From: Paraglaciecola polaris LMG 21857
GTDB lineage: Bacteria; Pseudomonadota; Gammaproteobacteria; Enterobacterales; Alteromonadaceae
NCBI RefSeq assembly: GCF_000315055.1
Contig: NZ_BAER01000017.1
Location: 186,001-250,000 of the forward strand
DNA: 64,000 bases
Direction of reading: 5' to 3'
Shown: in pieces, positions 32,669-41,538 of the stretch
Position numbering within the stretch: the first letter of the stretch is position 1
Layout of the letters: every line of letters begins with the position of its first letter
Made by a program: the position numbers and the translations under genes
The notes under the pieces: generated by a model
Databases searched by the model: none
Told to the model about the DNA's origin: nothing
The model's input: only the letters and a program-made list of their open reading frames with translations

Positions 32669-33623
32669 CGCACGTCCACAAGCCGGAGTGAAACTCCGGG
32701 ATGATGAAAAAGTTAAACATATCCCTATCACCATCATGCCGACCGAAAAAGCGGAGATGTTACGTAAACCTGAGTGGATTAAAATCAGGCTGCCACGCAC
32801 CACTGACCGCATCGATCATATTAAAAAAACATTGCGCAAAAATAACTTGCACTCAGTATGTGAAGAAGCGAGCTGCCCTAACCTTGCGGAATGTTTCAAT
32901 CATGGCACCGCAACCTTCATGATCCTAGGTGACATATGTACTCGTCGCTGCCCATTTTGTGATGTGGCCCACGGTAAACCTTTACCGCCGAGTGCTGAAG
33001 AGCCCATCAAATTGGCGAAAACCATCGCTGAAATGGGATTAAAGTATGTGGTTATTACTTCGGTAGATCGTGATGATTTACGCGATGGTGGCGCACAGCA
33101 TTTTGTTGATTGCATCAATGCAATCCGCGAGCACAGCCCTAGTACTAAAATTGAAGTATTAGTGCCTGATTTTCGTGGGCGCATGGATACTGCACTAGAG
33201 ATTTTAAAAAATGGTGTGCCTGATGTATTCAACCATAATTTAGAAACCATTCCTCGTTTGTATCGTGAATGTCGTCCCGGTGCAAACTACCAATGGTCTC
33301 TCGATTTACTGAAAAAGTTCAAAGAACAGCATCCAGACATTCCAACCAAGTCAGGTTTAATGATGGGTATGGGTGAGAACAAAGAAGAAATCGCCGAAGT
33401 GCTTAAAGATTTACGGGCGCATAATGTGGAAATGCTTACTTTAGGGCAATATTTGCAACCAAGTAAACACCACTTCCCGTTAAAACGTTATGTACACCCA
33501 ACAGAATTTGATGAATTAGGCGAGATTGCTAAAGACATAGGTTTTACCCATGCAGCCTGCGGTCCTATGGTACGTTCAAGCTACCATGCAGATAAACAAG
33601 CGGCTGGTGTCGAGGTTAAATAA
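32661..33623 (+). CDS. lipA: Lipoyl synthase LipA
   Basis: A 320-residue radical SAM enzyme inserting sulfur into octanoyl groups. The auxiliary cluster motif is [12 protein letters not shown], the radical SAM motif is CTRRCPFC, and the C-terminal RSSYHA supplies the serine ligand. The ATG at 32661 (MSNARPQAG) overlaps the end of lipB; a longer frame from 32565 lies wholly inside lipB and is rejected. Confidence 0.97.
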   Translation: MSNARPQAGVKLRDDEKVKHIPITIMPTEKAEMLRKPEWIKIRLPRTTDRIDHIKKTLRKNNLHSVCEEASCPNLAECFNHGTATFMILGDICTRRCPFCDVAHGKPLPPSAEEPIKLAKTIAEMGLKYVVITSVDRDDLRDGGAQHFVDCINAIREHSPSTKIEVLVPDFRGRMDTALEILKNGVPDVFNHNLETIPRLYRECRPGANYQWSLDLLKKFKEQHPDIPTKSGLMMGMGENKEEIAEVLKDLRAHNVEMLTLGQYLQPSKHHFPLKRYVHPTEFDELGEIAKDIGFTHAACGPMVRSSYHADKQAAGVEVK

Positions 33624-33655
33624 CCGATTATAAAGCCTGTATATACGAATAAACA

Positions 33656-33680
33656 AAACTCGCCAATCGGCGAGTTTTTT
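33656..33680 (+). terminator. Terminator after lipA
   Basis: A 9-bp perfect stem AAACTCGCC / GGCGAGTTT with loop AATC and a T run. It closes the leuS-to-lipA gene run. Confidence 0.9.
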
Positions 33681-33723
33681 GTTTCTATAGGAACGTCATA
33701 CTGCTAACCGAAAAATATTCACT

Positions 33724-34635
33724 ATGCTTTTATCACGTATCATTTTTCAATCCCTATTCATACTCAGTCTGCTCTTGGGTATATCCGCATCCAACGCTCA
33801 AACAAAGAAAATCCAAGACGCCCAAGGACTCCTAGGGGGAATAGAGGAATGGCGCACTCCCAAGCCGGATGCTCTGATTTACCTGCAGCTCGAAACAGGC
33901 CTAGTGATTATTGAACTCGCGCCATTTATGTCTCCTGTTAACGTGGCCCAATTTAAAGCCTTAGTCAAAGCTGGCTTCTACGATGGACTCGATTTTTATC
34001 GCGTTATTGATGGTTTTGTAGCCCAAGGCGGTGATGTCAGCGGAAACAAGCAGCATAAATATACTAAGCAGCTACCCGCAGAATTAAGCCGTTCAATAAA
34101 CGAGTCCAGTTCCCCAGACGAATTTATGTTGGTGCAGTCCCCTGATTTTATTGCCTCACAAACCGGTTTTCTCCATGGTTTTGCCGCTGGTCGTGACCCC
34201 AACACTAAACAGGAATGGTTGCTGCACTGTCCCGGTGTCGTGGCTATGGGCCGTAACAATGAGCTCAATAGCGCCAGCTCTGAATTTTATATAACAATTG
34301 GTCAGGCGCCCCGCCATCTGGATAGAAATATGAGTGTGTTAGGTAAAGTGATTTACGGTATGGATAACGTTCAGCAAATTAAACGTGCTTCGGTGAATAA
34401 TGCGAGCGGAGTTATTGACGAACCGAGTAAACGCACTGGCATTCGCTGGGCCAAATTAGCAAACGACATCCCAGACGAAGCACGCATTCAGGTACAAGTT
34501 CAAAACGAACGCTCCGAGGCGGTCATCAATAGACTGGCGAGTGGAAGATCACTCAGCAACCCGTTTTTCCACTTTAAAGGTAATGGTAACCTAGACGTGT
34601 GTTACTACAATTTGAAGACACGGGTCGTAAATTAG
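33724..34635 (+). CDS. Secreted cyclophilin-type peptidyl-prolyl isomerase
   Basis: A 303-residue protein with a signal peptide (about 1-25, ending SNAQ). The cyclophilin fold is clear: FYDGLDFYRVIDGFVAQGGDVSG, CPGVVAMGRNNELNSASSEFYITIG and LDRNMSVLGKVIYGMD. Insertions make it longer than PpiA (about 190), and a ~60-residue C-terminal extension follows. It is predicted to act on proline bonds in periplasmic proteins. It stands alone after the lipA terminator. Confidence 0.88.
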   Translation: MLLSRIIFQSLFILSLLLGISASNAQTKKIQDAQGLLGGIEEWRTPKPDALIYLQLETGLVIIELAPFMSPVNVAQFKALVKAGFYDGLDFYRVIDGFVAQGGDVSGNKQHKYTKQLPAELSRSINESSSPDEFMLVQSPDFIASQTGFLHGFAAGRDPNTKQEWLLHCPGVVAMGRNNELNSASSEFYITIGQAPRHLDRNMSVLGKVIYGMDNVQQIKRASVNNASGVIDEPSKRTGIRWAKLANDIPDEARIQVQVQNERSEAVINRLASGRSLSNPFFHFKGNGNLDVCYYNLKTRVVN

Positions 34636-34723
34636 TTCGTCTAATGACTGAAAACCTTATATTTAATGTAGTATGGGTTACTTAACCTCTAGCCCTTCAA
34701 AAAGTACAATGAGTAAAAAATAA

Positions 34724-35011
34724 ATGAATGTAGATAAAGCACAAAAACGTATCGAAAAACGTGTAAAACGCGGATTCCATGGTTACCCTATGATTAGCAT
34801 TCGCTATTTTGGACCCACTGCAGAGCTGGCGACCAAGGTAGAAGTGGCATTTATAGAACAAGAAGCCGCTGAGCCTATGGTTGAGAACTTCAGTAGCACT
34901 GGCGATATTCGTAAAGACGAGACAGTACAAACCACCATCATAAAAATTATCGACAGAGTCGACGCTAAAACAGTGACCTTAGATGAGAAAATCACCTTAC
35001 AGCTAAAATAA
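34724..35011 (+). CDS. Small conserved protein of unknown function
   Basis: A 95-residue protein, basic at the N terminus (KAQKRIEKRVKRGFHGYPMISIRYFGP) and acidic after that. There is no signal peptide or membrane segment. The HGYPMISIRYFG segment followed by an alternating beta/alpha pattern looks like a folded domain, but I do not recognise the family. The start has no strong ribosome binding site. Flanked by cyclophilin and cupin genes, neither obviously related. Confidence 0.65.
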   Translation: MNVDKAQKRIEKRVKRGFHGYPMISIRYFGPTAELATKVEVAFIEQEAAEPMVENFSSTGDIRKDETVQTTIIKIIDRVDAKTVTLDEKITLQLK

Positions 35012-35094
35012 GAACAATACACAAATTTACCCTCTTATGCTTATGTAGTGCCACCGAAATTTTTCCAGAAACTCAATCCAGGATAATAACAACG

Positions 35095-35727
35095 ATGCAA
35101 CCTGCCGCTTCCTCCTACATTTATCATCTGGTTATTAAGGCCTTTCGTCCTAGCTTACTCAATGCAAGCCTACTCGCTGCCTCTCTCTATGTAGGCAGCC
35201 TTGCTGCTCAAACTAACATGCAAACTCAAGAATTGACTAAAGAACAAGTTATCAAGCTATTACAGTTAGAACATCACTTCGAAGGGGGATATTTTCGCCA
35301 GTCATTTAAAGCAAATCACAGAGACAAAATTGCCACACCTAGAGGCGATCGCAACACCATGACCGCCATTTATTACATGTTGAGCGAAGATAACAAGATC
35401 GATCACTTTCACACCAAGTACTCAGATGGGATCGAGTTTTATCATATGGGCTACCCCATCACGTATCACATGATTTACCCAGATGGACATTATGAAAAAG
35501 TGGTGGTTGGCCCAGATATAGCAAATGGTCAGCAACTTCAATTAGCTGTGCCTGGTGGTACATATAAAGCCGCTGAACTCACTGAGGGAGCGTATGGATT
35601 AGTCAGTGAGGCCGTCGCCCCTGGGTGGGAGAAAGAAGATATGATAGATGTTAGTCAAGCTGAATTACTTGAAAAATACCCACAACATAAAGCTCTTATT
35701 GAACGCTTAGCAAATAAAAAGGATTAG
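35095..35727 (+). CDS. Exported cupin of the DUF985 family
   Basis: A 210-residue protein. Residues from about 47 match the DUF985 (Cupin_5) pattern: VIKLLQLEHHFEGGYFRQSFK, TAIYYMLSEDNKIDHFHTKYSDGIEFYHMGYP, AVPGGTYKAAEL and GLVSEAVAPGWEKEDM. The first ~42 residues look like a signal peptide (hydrophobic NASLLAASLYVGSLAAQ), unusual because most DUF985 proteins are cytoplasmic. A start at 35218 would remove it, but AGGA lies before 35095 and nothing lies before 35218. The substrate is unknown. Confidence 0.8.
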   Translation: MQPAASSYIYHLVIKAFRPSLLNASLLAASLYVGSLAAQTNMQTQELTKEQVIKLLQLEHHFEGGYFRQSFKANHRDKIATPRGDRNTMTAIYYMLSEDNKIDHFHTKYSDGIEFYHMGYPITYHMIYPDGHYEKVVVGPDIANGQQLQLAVPGGTYKAAELTEGAYGLVSEAVAPGWEKEDMIDVSQAELLEKYPQHKALIERLANKKD

Positions 35728-35757
35728 CGATTAAGACACCTTTCATTCTGCCAACTT

Positions 35758-36171
35758 TTATCTACGTTTGAATGAAAACGTTAGTTGGCAATCTATGTGT
35801 TTGAGTAGCTTGTTGACGATGGAAGGCGTTGACACCTCAACGCAAAAAACATCTGCCGCCTCAATATGAATATCACAATCACTTAAACTGATCTGCTGAC
35901 GCACAAAAAAGATATTTAGCTCGTCTAACCGATCCTCTTGCAAACTCACCCGGCCCTCGTATCGCCCTGCTTTATCCAGCTCACGATAGCTTGCACCTTC
36001 GACTTCCTTGGTTAACGTATATGCTTGCATTTTATCTAAGCTTAGAAAGCGAAATGTCACACTTGGTATTGTATTATGTTGAGTCACACGGGTTCCTGAA
36101 TCTATATTAACGTGGCGTAAATTGGTTGAATTGTCTTGGATTCTGAACTGGTGAATTTGGCCTATGGACAT
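35758..36171 (-). CDS. Hypothetical protein coupled to a diguanylate cyclase
   Basis: A 137-residue soluble protein with no recognised family; predicted mostly beta, with basic ends (terminal FSFKRR). Its ATG overlaps the stop of the GGDEF gene by one base (TGATG), so the two are co-translated and probably work together, for example as a regulator or receptor partner. That role is only inferred from the overlap. Confidence 0.6.
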   Translation of the reverse strand: MSIGQIHQFRIQDNSTNLRHVNIDSGTRVTQHNTIPSVTFRFLSLDKMQAYTLTKEVEGASYRELDKAGRYEGRVSLQEDRLDELNIFFVRQQISLSDCDIHIEAADVFCVEVSTPSIVNKLLKHIDCQLTFSFKRR

Positions 36172-37223
36172 CAGGCCGTAAAAACTTGATTACGCCCTTC
36201 TCGCTTCGCTCGATATAGCGCATTGTCAGCACGATCTAACAATGATTCGGCACTATCACCAACACAGTTCTCAGCCACCCCTATACTAATAGTCAACGAC
36301 TTTTTGGCAGTCGCGTGTTTCGCAATACCCTTGCGAAGACGTTGCGCAAGTTCCATTGCTTCACCTAAAGGCGTATTCGCACATACAACAACAAACTCTT
36401 CTCCTCCCCAACGTGCGATAATGTCGCTATCACGTATCACCTGCTTCAATTGCACAGCGAGGGCGCTTAACACCCGATCCCCCTCTAAGTGACCATACTG
36501 ATCATTAATACTTTTAAAGTGATCAATGTCTATAATCATCACACTTAGGGCACTGTCATCTGTCAATGATTGCATGCATTCGGCTAGCACTGTATCTAAT
36601 TTATCTCTGTTAAACAGGCCGGTTAACTTATCAATTTCAGCCATTTTAATAATCTCAGCATTTCGAATGGCCAACTGCTGATATGCCGACGAACGAGTGC
36701 GCTCGTAAAATCGAAACAATAATATGTGTGCAATACACACTTCGATGACGTTTAGCAGCGACCCAGTATTAAAAGTGACTGATTGCTGGGCTTCTACTTG
36801 TAAAAAAACTAACACCGCACAGACAACAAAAGCACAAACACTTATCACCGTTCCCCATGTGCGTCCGATAAGGAAGAATGCAAAAGGCGGAATAAGGCTT
36901 GCCCAGAATAACGAATGGGAATAACCACCTGCGGTAACGACAAACAAAAGTATTAAAGCTGTGACTAATATCGTTAGCGCCCAGGATGCACTATCAACCT
37001 TACCTGTTCCACGAAACCAAACGAAAATGCCCAGTGAAACGAGTAACCCAACACCATCAAGTAAAGCTAAGTGATGATCATTGAAAGTCACAATATTGAT
37101 AACGGTGAGGATCAAAAAATAACATGTGGTGATAAGTAAAGCATGGGCAATCAAACGAGTGCGCCAATAGTCGATATGATCCGCTGGATATTGCGGGAAT
37201 TCTTTAAACCAAAATTTCAGCAT
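36171..37223 (-). CDS. Membrane-bound diguanylate cyclase (GGDEF)
   Basis: A 350-residue protein: about six membrane helices (28-175, no large periplasmic loop), a short coiled linker, then a GGDEF domain from about 185. Active-site motif GGEEF (273-277), with an intact inhibitory RxxD site RDSD (264-267) five residues upstream, so it should make c-di-GMP and be product-inhibited. The membrane part resembles multi-helix sensor domains with unknown ligand. It overlaps the following unknown gene. Confidence 0.9.
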   Translation of the reverse strand: MLKFWFKEFPQYPADHIDYWRTRLIAHALLITTCYFLILTVINIVTFNDHHLALLDGVGLLVSLGIFVWFRGTGKVDSASWALTILVTALILLFVVTAGGYSHSLFWASLIPPFAFFLIGRTWGTVISVCAFVVCAVLVFLQVEAQQSVTFNTGSLLNVIEVCIAHILLFRFYERTRSSAYQQLAIRNAEIIKMAEIDKLTGLFNRDKLDTVLAECMQSLTDDSALSVMIIDIDHFKSINDQYGHLEGDRVLSALAVQLKQVIRDSDIIARWGGEEFVVVCANTPLGEAMELAQRLRKGIAKHATAKKSLTISIGVAENCVGDSAESLLDRADNALYRAKREGRNQVFTA

Positions 37224-37249
37224 AAATTCTACGTTTTAGCTTAGGCGCA

Positions 37250-37597
37250 TCAGTGCGTTTTTAAGCGTAATTGCCAGTTGCCGTTATTTTGCGCTGCACA
37301 TGCCTGCTCACTATCAAAGCGCACATGATGCCGAGCATCCTTTAACTTAACCCCTACTTTCAATAATTGAGCTTGGATCTGGCGACGTAAAAAGACATCT
37401 TGCTCTTCCAATTTAGCGCGCGCTAGCGACGCGTCAGTATCAAACACGCAAATCACCGCTAAGCTGCTAGGAAAACGCGCATAACTTGCAGTATGCGTTA
37501 TCCACTCAAACCCCAAGACTTGCTGTTTAGCTAGTTCGCAGACGTTTGTCAGTGCTTTAATCACATTTTGATCAAGCTTCTTAACGGTTTTTTGCAT
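37250..37597 (-). CDS. Conserved hypothetical protein
   Basis: A 115-residue soluble protein (LDQNVIKALTNVCELAKQQVLGFEWITH; ...LAVICVFDT; ...LLKVGVKLKDARHHVRFDSEQAC). Proteins of this look occur in Alteromonadales and Shewanella, sometimes labelled 'Fis family regulator' without good reason; no helix-turn-helix is visible to me. It sits 28 bases after ppnP and 27 before the GGDEF gene on one strand, a possible operon. Confidence 0.6.
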   Translation of the reverse strand: MQKTVKKLDQNVIKALTNVCELAKQQVLGFEWITHTASYARFPSSLAVICVFDTDASLARAKLEEQDVFLRRQIQAQLLKVGVKLKDARHHVRFDSEQACAAQNNGNWQLRLKTH

Positions 37598-37624
37598 ACC
37601 TTAAATCAACTCAAAAATGTATGC

Positions 37625-37906
37625 TTAAACATAGTCACAAAGATAAGCAGTGTTAACTGACACTTGAGCTTGAAATTTTACGTTCGCCTCAACTTTGAAA
37701 ACTTGACCCGCAACAAAGGTTTCCCATTCGTTTGCGCCTGGTAACTTAACGGTCATTGCACCGCTAACAACACTCATGGTCTCGTGCTGAGAGGTACCGA
37801 ACTCATACTCGCCTGGAGCCATCACGCCTAACGTCGAATTACCCACTGCAGTATCAAATGCGATAGACTTTACGTTACCTTCAAAATATTCATTTACGTT
37901 AAACAT
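37625..37906 (-). CDS. ppnP: Pyrimidine/purine nucleoside phosphorylase PpnP
   Basis: A 93-residue small cupin (DUF1255) phosphorolysing several nucleosides. Family features: [15 protein letters not shown] at the start, [32 protein letters not shown], and CDYV at the end. The start at 37906 has AGGAG 7 bases upstream; the same frame opens 21 codons earlier but without support. Confidence 0.93.
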   Translation of the reverse strand: MFNVNEYFEGNVKSIAFDTAVGNSTLGVMAPGEYEFGTSQHETMSVVSGAMTVKLPGANEWETFVAGQVFKVEANVKFQAQVSVNTAYLCDYV

Positions 37907-38111
37907 ATAATTACTCCTATTGATGAATTTGTGCGGCGCTAATGTAGCAGCTTTGGCCACTAAGTTCATTGGTAGATAGTGACTTTAATCAAAAGCCAAT
38001 ATCGCCATCGACGGCGGCGCTAGAAATAACGGTATATGATGTTTTCCTTCAAACCATTTACCGCATGCATTATTCTACCTGCATTCACTCTAAACTCAGT
38101 AATTATCCTTC

Positions 38112-38849
38112 ATGATCATTCAATCTCACCAAACACTTATCTCGACCCCCACTGGCAATATGCAAACCTCCGTTTATCGTCCGCTGGAAAGTGGTACCTA
38201 TCCCACTATTATCTTCTACTCGGAGATATTTCAAGAGACTGCCCCTATCACGCGCAGCGCTAAACTAATGGCTGGTCACGGTTTTGTCGTGTTAGTACCT
38301 GAAGTATTTCATGAACTAAATCCGGTCGGTACGGTTCTGGCCTATGACGATGCGGGCAAAGATAAAGGCAATGCCGACAAATTTTCTAAACCATTAGAGC
38401 AGCATGACAGTGACACGCAAAGTATGATTCGTTTTATAGACGAGCAAATCTATTGCAGCGGGCGGGTGGGTGCCATGGGGGTATGTATTGGTGGCCATTT
38501 AGCATTTCGTGCCGCACTAAATTCGCGAATTGAGGGTGCATTTTGTCTTTACCCCACAGATATTCACTCAAATACATTGCCCTGCGAGCTAGGTAACGAC
38601 TCGTTGAGCCAATGCCACATTATTAATGCTGAATTATGCATGATATTTGGCAAACAAGATCCCCATGTTTCCCGGAAAGGGCGAGAGCTTATCAACACCA
38701 CAATGCAAGATCACAACCTGCTATATTCCTGGCACGAGTTAAATGCTCAACATGCTTTTATGCGCGACGAAGGGGACAGATACGACCCAGCTATTGCACT
38801 TAGCTGCTATCAAATGGCAATCCAGCTATTCAACAGGCGACTGAGTTAA
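38112..38849 (+). CDS. Dienelactone hydrolase family protein
   Basis: A 245-residue alpha/beta hydrolase with nucleophile Cys125 in GAMGVCIGGHLA (GxCxGG, as in carboxymethylenebutenolidase), Asp in FGKQDPHVS, and His in NAQHAFMRDEG. DLH-type enzymes open dienelactones, but many relatives act on unknown esters; no aromatic degradation genes are nearby. It is followed 5 bases on by a secreted putative metallopeptidase. Confidence 0.88.
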   Translation: MIIQSHQTLISTPTGNMQTSVYRPLESGTYPTIIFYSEIFQETAPITRSAKLMAGHGFVVLVPEVFHELNPVGTVLAYDDAGKDKGNADKFSKPLEQHDSDTQSMIRFIDEQIYCSGRVGAMGVCIGGHLAFRAALNSRIEGAFCLYPTDIHSNTLPCELGNDSLSQCHIINAELCMIFGKQDPHVSRKGRELINTTMQDHNLLYSWHELNAQHAFMRDEGDRYDPAIALSCYQMAIQLFNRRLS

Positions 38850-38854
38850 GCCCT

Positions 38855-39754
38855 ATGAGTCGTTCAACTAGCAAGTCGGCATATCTTTCATGTGGGATTA
38901 TATCCCTCGTTTGGCTTGCGTTCTTAGGGAAGGTGTACGCCCAGCAAGGTTTTCACGACAGTGTTGAGAGCAGAAGCCTGCATGTTGCCAATACCATCGA
39001 ACAGATTAATCAAGGAAAGTTCGACAAATTTGAAATTCATGGTTTATCTCGATTTGACGATGAAAAAAAAGTAGTTCTAAAACAATGGGTTAAAACAGGA
39101 GTTAACGCCACAAGAAATGCTTTAGGCGTATACCCTTCACGCTTAATATTTCACTTAGTGCCTAAAAAATCGAATCAACCTGTACCTTGGGCATATACTC
39201 GGCGAGATAATCCGCAACGTATTTATTTACATGTAGATAGTCGATTCCCGTTACAAAAATTCATCGACGATTGGACGATATATCATGAAATTAGTCACCT
39301 TGCGATCCCATATTTAGGTGAAAAATATGCGTGGCTAGCCGAGGGATTTGCCAGTTTCATGCAATATCAAGTCATGGGCAAAGCAGGCATATTAGACGGT
39401 ACTCCTGAGCAGCATTACCGTAAAAAAATAGCACCTCATTTAAAATGGTTTAAAAGTGACTTACCCCCTGCTGCTATCGCTCGTCGTCTAATGAATCAAA
39501 AGCAATATCCTGCTGCATATTGGGGTAGCGCTTATTTTTTTATTCTGGCCGATAACGCATTTTCCAGCCAACATAACACGTCACTCGCTAGGCTGATCAG
39601 TCAGTACCAGCTTTGCTGTCATGCACGCCACGGTGATGTAAACCAGCTAATGAATGATTTAGATACATTGTTAGGTGGGTCAGTGATGACAAAGCTACTA
39701 AGTGAATTTGAACATCAACCCGCCCGTGAGATTTACCCCATCGAATTTGAATAG
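38855..39754 (+). CDS. Secreted gluzincin-like putative metallopeptidase
   Basis: A 299-residue protein with a signal peptide (about 1-29, ending VYAQ). It holds HEISH (144-148) and, 15 residues on, Glu163 in WLAEGFASF, a zinc-peptidase arrangement as in M1/M61-like proteins. The rest is not assignable to a named family. WAYTRRDNPQRIYLHVDSRFPL precedes the motif. It may be co-transcribed with the dienelactone hydrolase gene. Confidence 0.7.
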   Translation: MSRSTSKSAYLSCGIISLVWLAFLGKVYAQQGFHDSVESRSLHVANTIEQINQGKFDKFEIHGLSRFDDEKKVVLKQWVKTGVNATRNALGVYPSRLIFHLVPKKSNQPVPWAYTRRDNPQRIYLHVDSRFPLQKFIDDWTIYHEISHLAIPYLGEKYAWLAEGFASFMQYQVMGKAGILDGTPEQHYRKKIAPHLKWFKSDLPPAAIARRLMNQKQYPAAYWGSAYFFILADNAFSSQHNTSLARLISQYQLCCHARHGDVNQLMNDLDTLLGGSVMTKLLSEFEHQPAREIYPIEFE

Positions 39755-39837
39755 GCATGAACGAATATATTCATAGGGGATCTTAGCCGGCGACTTACGT
39801 TACAATTCTAATAATTTATTTAATGAGAGTTCCCGCC

Positions 39838-40845
39838 TTGAAAAAGCAAATTTACGTCGCCTACACAGGCGGTACCATAGGTATGCGTCCATCGTCGAAA
39901 GGATATGTACCGGCTGCCGGTTTCCTATCAGATACCATAGCTAAAATGCCTGAATTTCATCGCCAAGAAATGCCTGACTTTACCATCAACGAATATGAAA
40001 GCTTGATTGACTCTGCCGATATGAGTCCCAGAGACTGGCAACAAATCGCCAACGATATCCAGCAGAATTACCAAAAATATGATGGCTTTATTATTCTTCA
40101 CGGTACCGACACTATGGCATATACCGCATCCGTATTATCCTTTATGTTAGAAAACCTCGGAAAACCGGTCATAGTCACAGGCTCGCAAATCCCCTTGGCT
40201 CAACTGCGCTCAGATGGCCAAGAGAACCTATTAAACGCGCTATATCTAGCCGCTAACTACCCTATAGCTGAAGTCAGTTTGTACTTCAATAACAAACTAT
40301 TTCGCGGTAATCGTAGCCGTAAATTAGACGCCGATGGTTTTGACGCGTTCGGCTCGCCAAACTTCCCTATGCTGCTTAAAGCAGGCATCAACATAGAAGT
40401 AAAAGCAGGTAAAGTTACCCCCATCAGTCAGCAACCACTTGTTGTAAGTAAGGTAACCCCTCAACCTGTGGGTGTGGTGAGCTTGTATCCTGGGATCAGT
40501 GCTGAGGTGATAAGAAACATTTTACAGCAGCCCGTTAAAGCCCTAATTTTACTCAGTTACGGGGTTGGTAATGCACCACAGAATCCCGCCTTGTTAAATG
40601 AACTAAGGCGCGCCAACGAAGACGGTATATTAATCGTAAACTGCACTCAATGCCTGCGAGGAAAAGTCAATATGTCAGGCTATGCCAACGGTAATGTACT
40701 GCAAGATGTAGGCGTTTTATCCGGTGGTGATATGACACCTGAAGCCGCATTAGCAAAGCTACATTATCTGTTAAGTAAAGAACTCAGTGTTGATGAAATG
40801 AAAAAAAGGTTGACCAGTAACCTTAAGGGAGAGCTAACCATTTAG
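39838..40845 (+). CDS. ansA: Cytoplasmic L-asparaginase I
   Basis: A 335-residue type I asparaginase. First catalytic Thr in VAYTGGTIGM, second in LHGTDTMAYTASVLSFMLENLGKPVIVTGSQIPLAQLRSDGQ. Closely similar throughout to the E. coli enzyme. The start is either TTG at 39838 (GAG about 10 bases upstream, matching the E. coli N terminus) or ATG at 39823 (no ribosome binding site); I prefer the TTG. Confidence 0.94.
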   Translation: MKKQIYVAYTGGTIGMRPSSKGYVPAAGFLSDTIAKMPEFHRQEMPDFTINEYESLIDSADMSPRDWQQIANDIQQNYQKYDGFIILHGTDTMAYTASVLSFMLENLGKPVIVTGSQIPLAQLRSDGQENLLNALYLAANYPIAEVSLYFNNKLFRGNRSRKLDADGFDAFGSPNFPMLLKAGINIEVKAGKVTPISQQPLVVSKVTPQPVGVVSLYPGISAEVIRNILQQPVKALILLSYGVGNAPQNPALLNELRRANEDGILIVNCTQCLRGKVNMSGYANGNVLQDVGVLSGGDMTPEAALAKLHYLLSKELSVDEMKKRLTSNLKGELTI

Positions 40846-40948
40846 CTAAGCGATGGGAGGCATTCCAATAAGGGGACGCGCTCTGCCTAGTTTTGTAGCA
40901 AAGAGCAACAGACATTGTATTAGAGGTAAATTGTTGAATTTCAGGTAT

Positions 40949-40980
40949 AAAAAAAGGCAAACTAAAGTTTACCTTTTTTT
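40949..40980. terminator. Terminator between ansA and cold-shock gene
   Basis: Imperfect stem AAAAAAAGGCAAACT / AGTTTACCTTTTTTT (one mismatch) between two convergent genes, with T runs on both strands; probably bidirectional. Confidence 0.75.
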
Positions 40981-41010
40981 GGAATTCGTATTTAAACAAG
41001 CAAGCTTGAA

Positions 41011-41217
41011 TTAAAGTACTACGATATTCTCTGCTTGAGGACCTTTTTGGCCTTGAGTTACAGTGAACTCAACTTTTTGGCCTTCAGCTAGTGTTTTGAA
41101 GCCAGTACCAGTAATTGCACGGAAGTGAGCAAATACGTCAGGACCATTTTCTTGCTGAATGAAACCAAAACCTTTAGATTCGTTGAACCATTTAACTGTA
41201 CCAGTAGTAGTAGACAT
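41011..41217 (-). CDS. Cold-shock protein (CspA family)
   Basis: A 68-residue single cold-shock domain: [18 protein letters not shown] (RNP1 KGFGFI) and DVFAHFRAI (RNP2 VFAHF). It binds single-stranded nucleic acid and acts as an RNA chaperone or antiterminator. AGGAAAG precedes the ATG. The 320 untranslated bases upstream leave room for the long 5' leader typical of cold-induced csp mRNAs. Which paralogue it is cannot be told. Confidence 0.95.
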   Translation of the reverse strand: MSTTTGTVKWFNESKGFGFIQQENGPDVFAHFRAITGTGFKTLAEGQKVEFTVTQGQKGPQAENIVVL

Positions 41218-41538
41218 AGTCTTTCCTATATTTTCAAGAGTAATAAAAAAACCTTTTTCAAGGCGAGATGTGCTGAAGCGTGTTGCTATTACTTATGATA
41301 TACAAGACGAGGTACTACAATGGAACATCGAAACAGTGTGCATAAATATCAAACGTACTTTCAAGCGCGGTTAGGATACCACCCTGCACAGTGACGTCAA
41401 CCTTTATTATCCATTCCACTGGTCTAACGAGCCCTTCTTTATCAATATTAAATCAACCACATACAGAGAAAAATCCAGGTAAAAACTAAGTTAAAAAATG
41501 CAAAAAAACCATTTTTTCCGTCAACCTAACGAAGGTAA
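41218..41538 (-). other. Leader and promoter region of the cold-shock gene
   Basis: 321 bases with no gene. On the minus strand it would hold the csp promoter and a long 5' leader (T-run and A-run segments near 41240-41260). An AT-only hairpin near 41494-41520 beside the MFS stop may be a weak terminator. No clear -35/-10 pair could be fixed. Confidence 0.4.
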
